Assembly: GCA_033296885.1 (NCBI GenBank)
Contig: MU863909.1
Coordinates: 62,001-126,000 of the forward strand
Direction of reading: 5' to 3'
From: Triangularia verruculosa
Lineage: Eukaryota; Ascomycota; Sordariomycetes; Sordariales; Podosporaceae
DNA: 64,000 bases
Below are positions 21,879-34,434 of the stretch, one piece after another. The notes beneath the pieces were generated by a model, which had not been told where the DNA came from, did no database searches, and saw nothing but the letters and a program-made list of their open reading frames with translations. A program made the position numbers and the translations under genes. Numbering within the stretch: position 1 is the stretch's first letter; the number at the start of each line of letters is the position of its first letter.

Positions 21879-22392
21879 GAGCAGTGCGGGTTCAATATGT
21901 GGTGCTGGGCGATGAATTAATGTATGTATATTTTCTGGGCAGACAAGGGAACACTGAGGGATGCATTGCAAAGGTTATGGGATGGTAATGATGCTCATGA
22001 TAGATGCAAGCAAGGCGTTTCGAGACAATGCATTTGTAGGAGGATCTAGGCGATCTCAATTGTACTTTAGTAACGGATTAATTGCGTAACAATCTGGCTT
22101 CATAAAAAAGGTAAAAGGGCGAAATCAATTCCCAATGTACCTGTAGCCATCGTTTTTGTTGTCATGGAGCGATGATGATGGATGTTCCTTCTTATCAGCT
22201 TATCAGGCAAGCCCACCCAAGCTCAGCCCGGGCCATGCCAAGTCCTCCAGCTGCTTAGAGCTTCCTTGCTTGCTTGGCGGGCGGCCAGAATTCTGCCCTC
22301 CAAAGCTCCAGAACCGCGACTCAACAGCAACGAAACGCGACAACGTCCCCGGAATTGTCGATTGGTCGCTGGGAACATCGCATGGGGACAAG
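21879..22392. other. Intergenic region between RAD51 and NUP120
   Basis: This contains the RAD51 3' region (AT-rich, about 21900-22110) and the NUP120 promoter. An in-frame ATG at 22156 would extend Nup120 by 79 residues. The extension has low-complexity composition and no conserved features, so I treat it as leader. Confidence 0.5.
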
Positions 22393-25300
22393 ATGACCTC
22401 TAGGAACTTCGAGATACTCTACAAAGAGGCGCGGTTGAATCTCGAGCCAGCGTCGCCATCATCAGTCATCCAGCTCCGTGTCGCACCACAAAGCGCTTAC
22501 GGACGGTCAAGCTCAAGTCGAGCGACAACCGACGACGAGAAAGGCTACCGATCAAGGAGCCTTGCTACCGCCTCATCCATCTACTACCGAAAACATCACA
22601 CCTCACCAAAAGCCTTTCTTTGGCGTGTCTTGGAAAATGGCACGGTTCTCAGTATTCGCGCCGTCGATGTTCGCAAACAGCAGCAAAGCGTGGATGCACC
22701 ATTGATTCTTAACCTCCGCTTCCCTTCTTCGGTACACACTTCCTGCATCGGCTTCGCAGACCCAAAGGATACCGATGCGCTTTGCGTCTTCGTAGTCGAC
22801 CAGTCCAACCAGCTGTACTCGATCAACCTGCGATCTGACCTCTTCCGCAAGAAATCGGCGGCTGATGGGGGACTGGGAGATGCTTGCCGGGTCTACTCGC
22901 CGCCAGGCTTTGGGTTCAAGTACCCGCATCGCTTAGCGGTGGTCAATTCTGATCAGCTTATCGTCACTATGCATGATGGTGGTATCTTGAAATTTGACAG
23001 GAACAAGACCCACGATAGTGAGACCTTCTCTCCAGCTGGATTGCTTGGATTTCCTATGCTAACCTTTTCACATCAACAGTACACGCGTCACCATGGAAGG
23101 AAACCATCTACAACGTCGCAGGCTGGGGTCAAAGCCTGCGTGGGCTTGTTCCTTTCCAGCGCAACCCGACAGTCCGATACGAGAAGATCAACATGGAGTT
23201 GACCGCAGCGGTATCAACAGCAGTTGCAACTATGGGGCTCGAGAACACCGCTTTTCTTTTCACCGTCTGCTTAGACCACAGAATGCGAGTTTGGGACGTG
23301 CGGACAGGTTCGATTTTGTACACAGGCGACATCTTGAATGCGAAGCGGGACTCACAGGAGGGCTCGTCATGGAATATCAACCCTTCGCAGAGCAACCTTA
23401 TCCGGATACTGGAGACGGCCAGTGGGGAGTGCATGGTCACGACGTTTTCACCCGTCGGAAACGGCGAGTTCAAGTTCTGGAAAGTCAAGGCGAACGACCA
23501 GGGGTCGATTCATGTCGCAGATTACTTCCCCAACGTGCAGTTGGTTCCCCCAAGCCCATCCTCGATGGACATTTGGTCAATGGCCGACTTTGCCGTTATG
23601 AAGAGTCCAGAGGGGCCAGAATTATGGGCGCTGTGGAAGAACAACACCAGCTATCGTGTGCACCGACTGCAAATACGCCCACGGAATGGTACCCAATGCT
23701 TCGATGATGGGTGGAAGACAGTTTACATCGACAACTCGGTGCCGGCGGTGGAATCCTCGGGATCATGGAACTCGGTTGACTCGACTGATAAATGGCTTGA
23801 TCTCATCTTCTTCCCTGGCAGATTCTCGAAGGCTACACTTGAAACTGCCTTGGCCGTTTATGAAAAAGGGCTTGGTACTTACAAGGAGACGTCTTCACGA
23901 ACAGGGAAGAGCATTGCGGAGTCGATTTGTTCTGTCTTGGGATCCACAGCAGCACTGGGAAAGACATCGGCCGGTGACGCTGATTACGAGCAGTTCCGAA
24001 GCACAAGTGAAACTCAATGGATGCGCTTCTGGCGCCTCTTGCTCGAGCTCGACAAGCAAAGGGGTGAAGCTCTTTCTCTGGTGTATGACTTGGAGGGTGG
24101 CATGGTGTGGACTGCATGCGCAGACCTGCTTGCTGCTGTCAGGCAGTGCAGTGATATGGATCGCGTGTACCACAACCTTTCAAGCCCGGAGAAGAAGGAC
24201 GAGGATGTTGCTGCTCTGGTATCTGCCGGTCTCATGTTCGTGGAAGGTTTCAATGACAGTACGTCGCAATTGAGCCACGCTGCGTTAAGGGCGGAGCTAT
24301 TCCAAGGGTCTTCGCTTCCAGACAGTGAGAGGATGCAGCTCTTTTTGGACCGGGCAGGGTTCTGGTCAGTGGTTGGGGATGATGACATCGCCCAAGTGAC
24401 CGAAATCCTTGGCCAGAATTACCGGACAGTAACCTCTCGTTTATACGAAGACCTGTTCGATCTTATCACGGCCACCAGCGATGCCAACTCCCAGGAGCTC
24501 AGAGAGGAGTTCACTGGGTTTGGGCGGAAAGTTATCGTTCGCTCCGTACAAGATACAGTCGAGCTTCACTGGCAGATTCTATTCAGTCAGCTAATACTCC
24601 TCGTTCACATGGAATTCGATATTGAAAACGAGGATGAGAGCCCACTTCACTCACGGTTTGATGTGGGTTCAGTATACCGGCGGTTAATTGCGGCTCTCCA
24701 AAGGTTGGAACATTTGAAGTGGATGGTTAAGACAGAATTGAACATTCCTGCCAGAGTTGCGGTCTCGTCTGGGGTTGCTTCTCCTCTTCTGGCCAAGCGC
24801 GGACAGGAGGAGACACACACCGTGACCGCGTTGGAAGGGCTGACTGGTCACCTCTATGGGTTGCCTGAAAATAGTGAAGAGCCATTACTTTCTGCCATCA
24901 CAGACCTGGTCTTGGACCTCTGCGCCCCTAGCAGCAGCACTGTCCTCCAGACATGTCTTCTCCAATGCGGTCTGCTCAAGCACGACCGACCAGATCTCGC
25001 GCTCGAGCTCACTCCGTTTGCCGACCAGGACCCCTTCTCCATCTACATTCAAGGCCGTGTCTTCCTTGCACACAAGGACTACGACACCGCTGCCTACTAC
25101 TTCAGAAGAGCAGCTATTGGCCTTAGCATCACCTTGAAGCATACCGAGCGCCACAGTTCCGGCCTCCTCGACGACACAGAATGGAACCTTCTTAACAGCG
25201 GGCTTCCTAACTACTACAGCCATATCGTCTTGCTCTTCGAGCGCCAGAAGGCCTATTCCTACGTCGTGGAGTTCTCTCGCCTAGCCCTCCAATTCGTCCA

Positions 25301-26156
25301 AACCGGTGCGCAGGACTCGGCAAGCATTAAGATTGAAATGCTGAGCCGTTTGTTCACGGCCTCGGCAACCATTTCCCACTTCGAGGAAGCCCACTCTGCC
25401 CTTCTTCAAATGCACGATGAAGCCTTGCAAAAATCCTACCTTCGCAAGCTCGTCGAGAAGATGTGCGAAACCGGCCAAAACAAACAGCTCATCAGCCTCC
25501 CCTTCTCCGGTCTCCAGCCCAAGGTCGACGACATCCTCTTCGAAAAATGCAAGGCCGCGCGAGATGTTCTCAATGGAGTGCCCTACCATCAAATCCTCTA
25601 CGCCTGGAGAATCAGCCACAACGACTACCGCGGTGGCGCAGCCATCCTGCTCGATAGACTTCAAAAGCTCCGGGAAGCAGGCGAAGGCGATAAGATCAAC
25701 GGCATCAACGGCGACGCTCTGGACACCCAAGTTACACGTCAATACCTGCTGCTCATCAACGCGCTGAATTGCGTGCCTCCTGAAGAGGCTTACATTCTCG
25801 AGGATATCTCACCTCGGGAGAAATCCACACCGGCTCCTAGACCCAACGGCGGTGACGACCTCGATTCGCAGCTCGAGGATCTCTCCAAGCAGCTCGACGC
25901 CGAAAATGGTGCCAACGGGGCGGTCGAGGACGAGGAAGACAAGGCCCTGCTGGAAAAGATGAAGTCATTCCTCTCGCGACCGGCAGCAGGGATGGAGGCC
26001 ACGGCGCCGAGAAGGCTGTTGACGCTGGTGGACATCAGGAAGGACTACCAGCTGGAGCTGGACCGGATCGTGGCGATTCAGAATAACCAGTTTGCGCTTA
26101 CGGAAGATGACGATGGGTATGGTGGAACGGACGTGGATATGATGGATGTTGCTTAG
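22393..26156 (+). CDS. NUP120: Nucleoporin Nup120 (Nup160 family, Nup84/Y complex)
   Basis: Two exons (22393-23017, 23080-26156) encode 1233 residues. The N-terminal ~520 residues have beta-propeller character (repeated hydrophobic strands, a FLFTVCLDHRMRVWD-type WD-like blade). An alpha-helical solenoid follows to the end, including the helices around FSIYIQGRVFLAHKDYDTAAYY. The size and two-part fold match Nup120/Nup160, a scaffold protein of the Y-shaped Nup84 complex of the nuclear pore. It acts in pore assembly and mRNA export. The 62-base intron joins residue Asp208 to IHASPW with consensus sites (branch GCTAACC). The C terminus ends in an acidic Asp-rich stretch. The start at MTSRNFE is chosen because it immediately precedes the conserved YKEARLNL segment. 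Confidence 0.93.
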
Positions 26157-26693
26157 ACAGACAGATGGCAACGGCGTGAAAAGATGGTAGAGGCAGCAGG
26201 GCAGAAAGGACCGGGGTATTGGAGTCGGTGTTGGGCTTGTAATGAATATTTCAATTGTAGGGATTCGTTCTTTTTATTCCTTAAGCTTCTGTGGAAATCA
26301 AAAATCGGGGGATACCTTTTTTGTTGTATTGTTGCAGGTTGTCCCAATTGTTCCTGGAGGCATGTTTGATCAAGACTGAAGCAGATAATTCTTCAAGAGA
26401 GGGAAATCTCTTGGGTGTTATTTTGAAGAGAAGACGCCCCTTTATTTTGAACCCAGAAACGCCCTGCCCGATGCTTAAGAGATTATGGCAAACAAAAACT
26501 TTGTACAGCCAAATTCGCTAACAAGAATGAATAACAAGCCCCTCGCTGTAGAACCCCCCCCCCCTCAAACCAGACCAGACCTTGCCCTATACCCGGATAT
26601 CTATCTCCTGATCGCCCTCATTATTCCCCTCGCTTACTACTGATAACGGTTAAAACCTCTCTCTACACATCATCCCTCAAGTCCTATCCAAAC
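26157..26693. other. Convergent 3' intergenic region
   Basis: About 540 bases between two stop codons, with AT-rich runs and a poly-C tract near 26556. No gene is visible. Confidence 0.5.
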
Positions 26694-27826
26694 CTACGCT
26701 GGCACAGTCGTGATTCTATCCTCTGTTGGCGCTGGGAGCCCGTCTGGTCCGTTGGTGAGTTCTGGGGCCTGGCGGTACAGAATGATTTCTGATTGCTTGA
26801 AATATCTCCTTGCATCTATAAACGTGTTAGAGCACCAGTCGCGGGACAAGTGGTAAGGGACTGATTTTTACCTTCATCGATAAGGACGAGGCTGAGGTAG
26901 TATCTTGTGGAGAACTTCTTGTTCACATCCCTGAATGTTGGTGTCAAGTCGAAGCCGCCCAGAAACAACCTGATAGGTATCGTTTCTCCTCTGGATGGTG
27001 ACCCGTCCATGATCTAGCCGACCGTTAGTCTCTCGTTCCTGCGAACAATGCTGTTGGCTGTGAGTAGCTTACCTCGAACCGAACCAGCGTCTCACTCTCA
27101 TTATATTGGTTCGGCGCTGCCCCCGTCGTCTCTCTGCGGATGATGCTCAACTCCATATGTTTGATCTTTAGGCGCACGAGAAGGAAGTAGATCCGCCCAA
27201 CAATCACGTCCTTCAGGTGGTACTTGCTCTTGCTGTACTCGAACTCAATGTGAAGGCAGTCCTCAATGCCGACGTCCATTTTGATACTGCTGTTCATCTC
27301 AGGAGGAATGCGATAGCTGTAGACCCAGATGTCCTTTTCGCGGATGACGTCGGCCATGCGGCGCGAGACGGTGACGCGGACAAAGTAGCGCAGCTTGACG
27401 TTGATACCGTTGTAGGACTCGTACTGCTTCTCGACGTTTTTAAAGTTGAAGTCGAAGGTCTGGGGGTGTTGGAGCTCGCCTGGGGCGGCGAGTTCCTGCA
27501 CGAGGGAAAGGAATTCGTAGTGATTTCCTCGGTCAAAGAACATTTCTGATGGGGGCGCGAGAGGTTAGGTAGGTTTGTGGTTTGAAGAGCACGGGAGCTG
27601 GGCGCATACCGATTGTGCCAATGAACTGCACCTTGATTCCTGTGTGTTCTAGCCGCTTGCCATCTTTTGGTCGTATCGTGATGGCGCCTTTGACGGATTC
27701 GCCGTCGTTATACAATGGTGCCTTCTCCCGTCGGTTCTTATCGAGCTTGACATCGACCATTGACCTCTCGTCGGCATCCTCCAGGACTATGTCGATATCG
27801 ACGGGAGTGGCGAAGAAGTAGGACAT
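26694..27826 (-). CDS. VPS26: Retromer subunit Vps26
   Basis: Four exons in minus order (27610-27826, 27073-27545, 26872-27013, 26694-26815) encode 317 residues. The protein is an arrestin-like fold throughout. Conserved family stretches include SYFFATPVDIDI at the N terminus, IEMFFDRGNHYEFLSL, EYSKSKYHLKD, RFEIMDGSP, RGETIPIRLFL, VNKKFSTRYYL and the C-terminal RRYFKQSEI. Vps26 joins Vps35 and Vps29 in the retromer core, which recycles cargo such as Vps10-type receptors from endosomes to the Golgi. All junctions keep phase and each joins a conserved segment, so the model is secure. The C-terminal tail after the beta sheet is short and acidic/proline-rich, as in fungal orthologues. Confidence 0.96.
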
Positions 27827-29300
27827 TGTAAGCGTATGTTGGTTCCTCGAGGGTTCTTTGACTTGTTTGTAGTGTCTGGAAGCGTGATACGATGTGTAGT
27901 CGTGGACTCGGATGTCTGTGGAGCGGGACTACTGGGATGCTGGATGGACCCTGACGGCGGCGGCTCAATTGTTGAGAAAGATTGAACACGCAGAGCCGTG
28001 AAGCTACGATACGTCGGGATGTTGGATTGGTCCGCGTTGCTGTCTATGGGCCTCAGAGATCGCACGTACGGAATAGCTGTAGCTGTCGGTAGCTGCTTTG
28101 CGCCGTCACTGCTCTTGTGATGTTTGGGGTTGTTGCGGGCAGGAAGCACCGCGCTATACGGAGGAGCTCCAGAGACAAGTGGGGCATCTAGGCTTCGTCG
28201 TCCAATGACGTGGGCCTCCACCCGACTGTGAGGTTCACAAGCTTATCATTAGCCTAGCACCTACTTCTCGAGATGGCCTGGAGCTATGAAACAGACTGTT
28301 TAAGTGGTTACGTATCACAGTGGCTTCCAGAGTAGCCTCAATGGAAGACTTGTATTGCAAGAATCTCACCACGTCCACAGAACTTAGCTAAAAACAAGCC
28401 CGTAGCTGCTTACGGATAGACAGGAACAATATTCGCAAGCGTTGTCTTACGCAACCTGTCTTAGCATCTTGAAGGCTCCTGAACAGAAAAGACAGCACAC
28501 GAGAAATAGCAAGAAGTAACTTTAGACATCCATTAGTACTTCAGCCAGGTACCTTAAAAGTTCTCATCAGCCCAAGTCGCGAAGGACATATTTACTGCTC
28601 ACCAAGCCAACATTGGACTCGGAGATCAACTCTCATTATCGAGATGTGATTTAAGAAGCTAAGTTCCTTGAAGGCTAACACACCCGAGGAGCCGGATTGT
28701 CGTAATGTGAAGCAATGCAATGTCTGTGTGGCAGCGCATTGCGCTCCTTCGACGGCCTCTTCGAAGTTAAGTGGATATAAGACCGAGAGTGCAACAGCGG
28801 GCAGCAGACAACAGCGACTTGACGGATGCCAGATATTTGGCAGCTGATGAAATGGTCGCCACGGCTGATTGCTCAGTTCAAGAGCCGTGTGTTCGTATGG
28901 TGGTTGAAATATTGGCAAATCCCAGAGCGTGGGAGTTTTCGCCGGGAATCTGCAGCCCGATTTGAGTTCCCACCACCATCTTCCAGCGTTTATTGCAAGC
29001 TATTGAAACTCGATGTTGGTGTTTTGAAGGTGGTGAGGGGTGAACTGGCAGGCGACAGAACGGGACGCACAGGCCATTATGTACCCCACATTGCTCCAGC
29101 CTCCGCACTTTGAACCAATCAGATGGGCGCTTGGACCTCTGCCCTAACAAAAGCTGGAGGCTCGGTCGGCGCACAACTTGAATTATTCCGGGTCCCAAAA
29201 TCGTGTGTGGTTTTTTTTTCGGGCTTGCAACTGACCTCCGTCCACCTCGACGACGAGACAAACCAACTTGCCTCCTCACTAACCCAACAGCACCGCGGCC
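27827..29300. other. Divergent promoter region of VPS26 and RPL9
   Basis: About 1.5 kb of shared upstream sequence with short open frames only. Just before the RPL9 start, 29270-29290 reads like an intron 3' end (CACTAAC followed by CAACAG), so RPL9 may have a leader intron. That is a possibility and not a call. Confidence 0.5.
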
Positions 29301-30416
29301 ATGCGTTACATTCACAGTGAGGAGACCATCGAGGTCCCGGAGAGCGGTACGTGTGCTGTCGAGTTGAGTTCATTGCGTCCCGCCCGACGAGCATATGAGG
29401 AGGAAACAAGGCGCGATCCAAGCGAATTATCGGCGACGACGACGATGACAATTCCGACCGAGTTTTCCGACCAGCGAACTGTCGAGCCGATTCGATCGAT
29501 ATCGGGCGGGACTGCATGGGATATTGCCAACAGAAGGAAGGGTAATTGCTGACGGATTTTTGCAATACAGTCAAGATCTCCATCAAGTCGAGACTTGTAA
29601 CGGTTGAGGGCCCCCGTGGTAAGCAGATTCTTACTCCCAGTTCAAATTAACGACCGCAATTGCATAATCCGCCGTGTCGTTGGTCTTGGGAATCAATCAT
29701 CTGACCAAGCACCTCTCCAACAGGCAAGCTCACCAAGAATCTGAGCCACATCGCCGTTAACTTCTCCGTCATCAAGAAGGGCGTTGTCGGTCTTGAGATC
29801 CACCATGGCAACCGCAAGAACGTTGCCGCTCTCCGTACCGTCCGCACCCTTATCAACAACATGATTATCGGTGTCACCAAGGGCTTCAGATACAAGATGC
29901 GCTACGTCTATGCCCATTTCCCCATCAACGTCAACCTTGAGGTCAACCAGGAGACTGGCAACCACATCGTCGAGATCCGGTATGTGACGAGCGAAAATGC
30001 AGCCCCAAGATGGCGAGAGTGGAGGATGTGTTGGAAACGTTGAAATTCCGGGATATTGAGGATGAATCTTGGGCTGACGATTTGTTGTGTTGCAGTAACT
30101 TCGTCGGCGAGAAGCTCGTCCGCACCATTGTTATGCAGCCCGGTGTTCAGGTTGAGGCCTCCAAGGCTCAGAAGGATGAGCTCATTCTCGAGGGTAACTC
30201 CCTTGAGGCTGTTTCCCAGAGCGCCGCCGACATCCAGCAAATCTGCAAAGTGCGGAACAAGGATATCCGTAAGGTGCGTAAAGGCCTGGGTCCTGGCGGA
30301 TCAGCATTCACTCCTTTGCAGTGTAGGCGGGAGAATAAGGTTCCAGGCGCTAACCTGATTTACAGTTCTTGGACGGTGTCTACGTTTCCGAGAAGGGCAA
30401 CGTTGAGGAGGAGTAA
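29301..30416 (+). CDS. RPL9: 60S ribosomal protein L9 (uL6)
   Basis: Five exons (29301-29346, 29571-29618, 29724-29979, 30096-30273, 30366-30416) encode 192 residues, the standard length for eukaryotic L9/uL6. Two tandem uL6 folds are present. Recognisable segments include [36 protein letters not shown] and the C-terminal [16 protein letters not shown]. The protein sits at the base of the P stalk near the sarcin-ricin loop of the large subunit. The gene is the most intron-dense here for its length, as is common for fungal ribosomal-protein genes. The first two coding exons are small (46 and 48 bases). Splice sites are all consensus and the joined frame matches the family without gaps. Confidence 0.97.
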
Positions 30417-31618
30417 ACAAAATGACCACAGGTTTCTTTGTGCTTTATGGGATTACACCGGAGTGGCAAGGGGTCTTGGGCATTTGCATATTTCTTGTAG
30501 CGTAAAAAAACGCTGCTGCAGAACGGGCAACCACCTTCTCAACCAAACGGGTTTTGTGGTGTGCATACCAATATCACGTCTTCGAGGTCACACCTGTTTT
30601 ATTTCTCGAGCTAATGATGACGATTTGCTCTCGCCCAGATTTGGGCGATGATGATACCCAGAGCAAACTGGTGATTCAGTTATCATGGGCGGAGCAAAGG
30701 TGTTACTTGGGGGAGAGGCGTGTCTATTTACCCCGGGTCGGAAATTGAAAGTTGGAAGTACACAAGCAAATGACAGACCAGCATGTGTACCGCATGTGAA
30801 CTGTGATGATGACATACACCTTCTTGAGGGCCTCTTTCTCACTTCAACATCACGGCCCGGTCGACCCCATTTTTCAGAAAGCGCCAGTGCAGACACCAAG
30901 ACACCCAACGTCAGAGGGGATGGTCTTAGGAGCAGGCATGGGCTATCAACTCCTTGACATGGCGGGATATCGCACAGCATGCCATTTGGCACACCCTCCT
31001 CATTCGTATGTCTTTTTATTTCAGCACGATTCAAAACAGGATTGGGGCTCAGGCACAAGACAACTTATGAGGAAACGCACAACCACGGATTGACGTAGTC
31101 ATCTTCATTCATGAAAAACCCAAGTGACCCTGAGACCTTATACTCCATTTTTCGCTTTCAAAACATTGCAGTATTCCCAGTGTCGATTCAGCTTTACATC
31201 GTCTCATTTCTTCCATTCCTACATGACGGTCATACTCATCTTCCCATCTCTTCATGTCCTTCCTCGGGGAAAACAGAAAATTGCCAGTCATTTCCTTTGC
31301 GCTCAGAACGCCTCAAAACGCCAGTGCTGATAAGCCCAATCCCTGGTAAAACAAGGGTTGCAAAAATACAAAAAGCCAACAAAACTCTATCCTTCCCAGC
31401 AGACAACAACAAATAGGTGGAATAAAACACAAGTGCAGAAGGGGGAAAGGGTTATGTGTGTGTGTGTGCAAGGGGTGAAAGGGATAATATGTACAATTGA
31501 CTTCGTTTGTTTCTCGCCGATGAATCCGCATTAGATGAAATTCTTCTTCTCAGTCTTTAAAAATGATTTAAAAAAAATGGTGGGGGAGGTGTGAAGGTGA
31601 GTTTAGTTAGAACTCATT
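30417..31618. other. Convergent 3' intergenic region
   Basis: About 1.2 kb between two stop codons. It holds T-rich and A-rich stretches and a TG dinucleotide tract near 31454-31468. No coding frame is supported. Confidence 0.5.
31454..31468. repeat. Short TG dinucleotide tract
   Basis: About seven TG units lie between convergent genes. It is a small microsatellite. Confidence 0.6.
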
Positions 31619-32840
31619 TCACCGTAGTGGCGACCTTCTTGGCGATCTCGTTGACCTCGCGGAGGGAGCGCGAGATACACGAGTGGTGGTGGTTCTGGTG
31701 ACCCTGCTTCCCTGTCTACTATGACGGTGGGAGCGACGGGTGCGCCTGTCGCTGCTTAGGGAGCCTGTTAGAGATTTGTTAGTAATCTATCCGCAAAGTA
31801 GTAGGGTGATCAAGACCCAAAAAAAACTCACTAGGACTGTCGTTTGTGTAGACATCAGAGTAGTAGCTGCTGCTGATGTCGCTCCTGCTCTTGACGGGGC
31901 CCTTCTTTCTCTTGTCCTTCTTCAATCCGAGAAGCAGCGCGATGGTGCCAAGCGCAGCTCCGATGCCCAAGAGACCAGCGCCACTCTTCTTCTCCTTTCG
32001 CGATGACACAGTGCTGGGCCTGCCGCCGTACCACGAGCCGTGGTGGGCGCGCCCGGCGTGGGAGGATCCGCGACGAGTGTAGCGTTCCTCCTCGATGATG
32101 GTCTCCTTCGTTCTCTTGTCCTTCTTGCCAAAGCCGAGAATGGCCATGACACCGTGCCAAAGACCTCTGACAACGCAGCACGCGCAGATGGCGAGAAGGA
32201 GAGCAACACCGGCGATGGAGCCAATGACAATACCGGCGATGGCACCGGGGCTCAAGCCACCGGCAGTTCCGCCCTCAACCGGCTCTGCTTGATCCCCGGT
32301 CTCGATAGCACCGCCAGCTGAGTTTGTTGCCGTCGTGGTACCGCTAGTAACACGGAACGGCGCGCTGAACTGGGTGGTGACGGTTTGGACGGCAGTGTTG
32401 GTGTTTGTGACGATAACCACACCTCCGGGCCCAGCACCGGGATTGGCCATGCATTGCCCGGCGTGTTGGCAGTACTGCCAAGAATCGCAGCAAATCGAGC
32501 CGCACGCAATCCACCCGCTGCCGGCCTGGGGGATGCAGTCGGCACCGCTGACACCGGTCGCGGCTGGAACGACGGATGACCAGGTCTTGGTATAAGTCTT
32601 GGTCTCAGTCCAGGTTGTCGTGTACCAAGCAACTCCGCCGCCTCCTCCTGCAGTGCATCCTGCTATCCCGGCGTTGTTGGTGGTGCATTGAGAGCCGGAA
32701 TCGCAGCAGTACTGGTTTTGGTAGCCGCAGGGAACTGGGCAGTCGCGCTGCACGAGGTAGCCATAGCCAGCGGCATATAAACCATTGTTGAAGGGGATCG
32801 CAGCGGCTGAGCCGGCTAGCAAAAGCCAGAGCCGCATCAT
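31619..32840 (-). CDS. Cysteine-rich cell-surface membrane protein with two 6-Cys modules
   Basis: Two exons in minus order (31832-32840, 31619-31764) encode 384 residues. A signal peptide is predicted at 1-15 (hydrophobic, ending AAA). Two cysteine modules follow: Cys34, 38, 45, 46, 52, 62 and Cys102, 113, 117, 118, 124, 130, each with a CC pair. A Thr/Ser-rich stalk (140-185) likely to be O-glycosylated leads to a transmembrane helix at 199-223. The cytosolic part is basic, with a second hydrophobic stretch at 287-306. The spliced C terminus is rich in Arg and Ser. The layout recalls fungal wall-sensor or Mid2-like proteins, but no known sensor domain is certain. The 67-base intron has a textbook TACTAAC branch point. 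Function is unknown. Confidence 0.85.
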
Positions 32841-34434
32841 TTTGAGAACCGAGCCGAGAGACTGTCTCGGGAAGCTGTTCGGTTACGCTGAGTTTGGTGA
32901 TAACACGCCACTTATGGCCAAACACCCGCCGCAGCGGTGAGGTAACGCCGATGGCCTAAGAAGCCGTGAGAGCGGTGAGTTTTCTCAGTTTTGACGCGAT
33001 CCTTCTCGGCGCAATTCGGTCTGTGACAATTGTTTCCAAGTCTTCAAATCGTCAGATCGTAAGGGTTGTCGAGGTCTGCTTCTAGCGATCTTTGTTTGTT
33101 TCGGCGGTGAGCTGGGTGTAAGTCGCTTGTTGGTGATAGACCCGCTCAGAGGTAAAAGGAATGGACCCTCTCGGAGCTTCTCAATGGTGTAGTGAGACAG
33201 AGAGCTTCAGACCAGAAAAATTCCAGTGTAGGCAAAAAAAAGCCTAGAACTAGGGGAAATGGATTGGGAAAAAAAACCGGGCGGGGAATGCAGTCTGGCG
33301 GGATTTATTGCAAAAGTCGCGAATTGGAAATGGCTGGGTGAGGTGACGGTGGTCGGGCTCAGTGTGGGTTGTGTTCCCAACCTCCTCCCGCGAACCGAAG
33401 CTGTCACGACCAATCCACCGACTGTCACCCAGCCTCTCGGTTTTCACGCTCACCCCTCGTAATCCTCCCCTTGCACCAAGCATTGGACCTGACCTGACCC
33501 ATCGTTTTGCAGCGGCCCTCTTTCCCCCATCCTGCATCGTCTTCAGGGTCCTGTTCCTCTTGCGCAAGTGTTTTCTCGGCTGATCTAGATCTCGACCTAC
33601 CACCCCTCGGTCCTGCAAGTCCGGCTCGTGTGTTGCATGGATGATGGAAGATGTGTGAGTGAGCTGGCAGCCCGCAGCAGCCTGCAACCTTCCAGTGGGA
33701 ATACAGCCCTGGACCATGTCCGACAGGTTTGTTTGTCGCCCTGCTTTCTCGGGCTTCCCCTGCCGTGCCCCTTTTGATGGTGACGTCCACTGTTTACCAC
33801 GCCCCGCCATGCCGGCTCACTGGACGATTATCAGTTATCGCCATGATCCCTGCAACAACCCGCCGCGCGGCGCATCTGCAGGACCCCGTCCCCTCAGCTT
33901 GAGGCTTGCCAACGTTCTCTCGGCCTTGAGCGCGAAGAGGAGACACCAAGAAATCCTACAAATGCGCTAGGCACGTGATGTATCGAGTGATGCGATATGT
34001 TGTATGCCTCAACGTTGATTACCATTGGGGACAAACTTGGATACTTGGACCTTTAGGAGAACGGATATACCCTGTTAGGTGGACAAGATGAGGGGACTGC
34101 GTAAACTTTTGGATCTTCTCGGACAAGATAGTACAAATGTGTGGTCTAGCATCCGTTTGCTACTCATAATGAGCATATTCATGATTTGTACTAACTCACA
34201 AGCTTGTTGCCTTGAGGATCGGATGTTTGATGTTGGTCGGTTGGCGCAGAACGCAGACACCTGCAAGAGGAGCTGACACTCACGCCTCACAGGACGGCGC
34301 CAAGCCCACTTGCGCAGTTACGTAACTTGGGTTGGCCCGCTCCAGCTGCTGAGAGCTTCAAGCCAACCTCGAAGTCCAAGCTCCCACATTGACATTCCCA
34401 ACTTCACCATTTAATATCCACAGCTGCCTGCACC
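32841..34434. other. Divergent intergenic region
   Basis: About 1.6 kb upstream of the cysteine-rich protein gene and VMA13. A 186-codon minus-strand open frame (33250-33810) has no recognisable domain and atypical composition, so I do not call it. Confidence 0.45.

Noticed and set aside
22156..22392. Upstream in-frame ATG extending Nup120 by 79 residues
   Set aside because: The extension has no conserved features, and the next ATG sits directly before the conserved N-terminal segment.
29347..29570. Possible box C/D snoRNA in the first RPL9 intron
   Set aside because: GATGA-like and CTGA-like boxes exist, but there is no terminal stem or clear guide region.
33250..33810. 186-codon minus-strand open frame between the cysteine-rich protein gene and VMA13
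   Set aside because: No domain, no conserved-looking segment, and overlapping frames on the other strand of similar quality.
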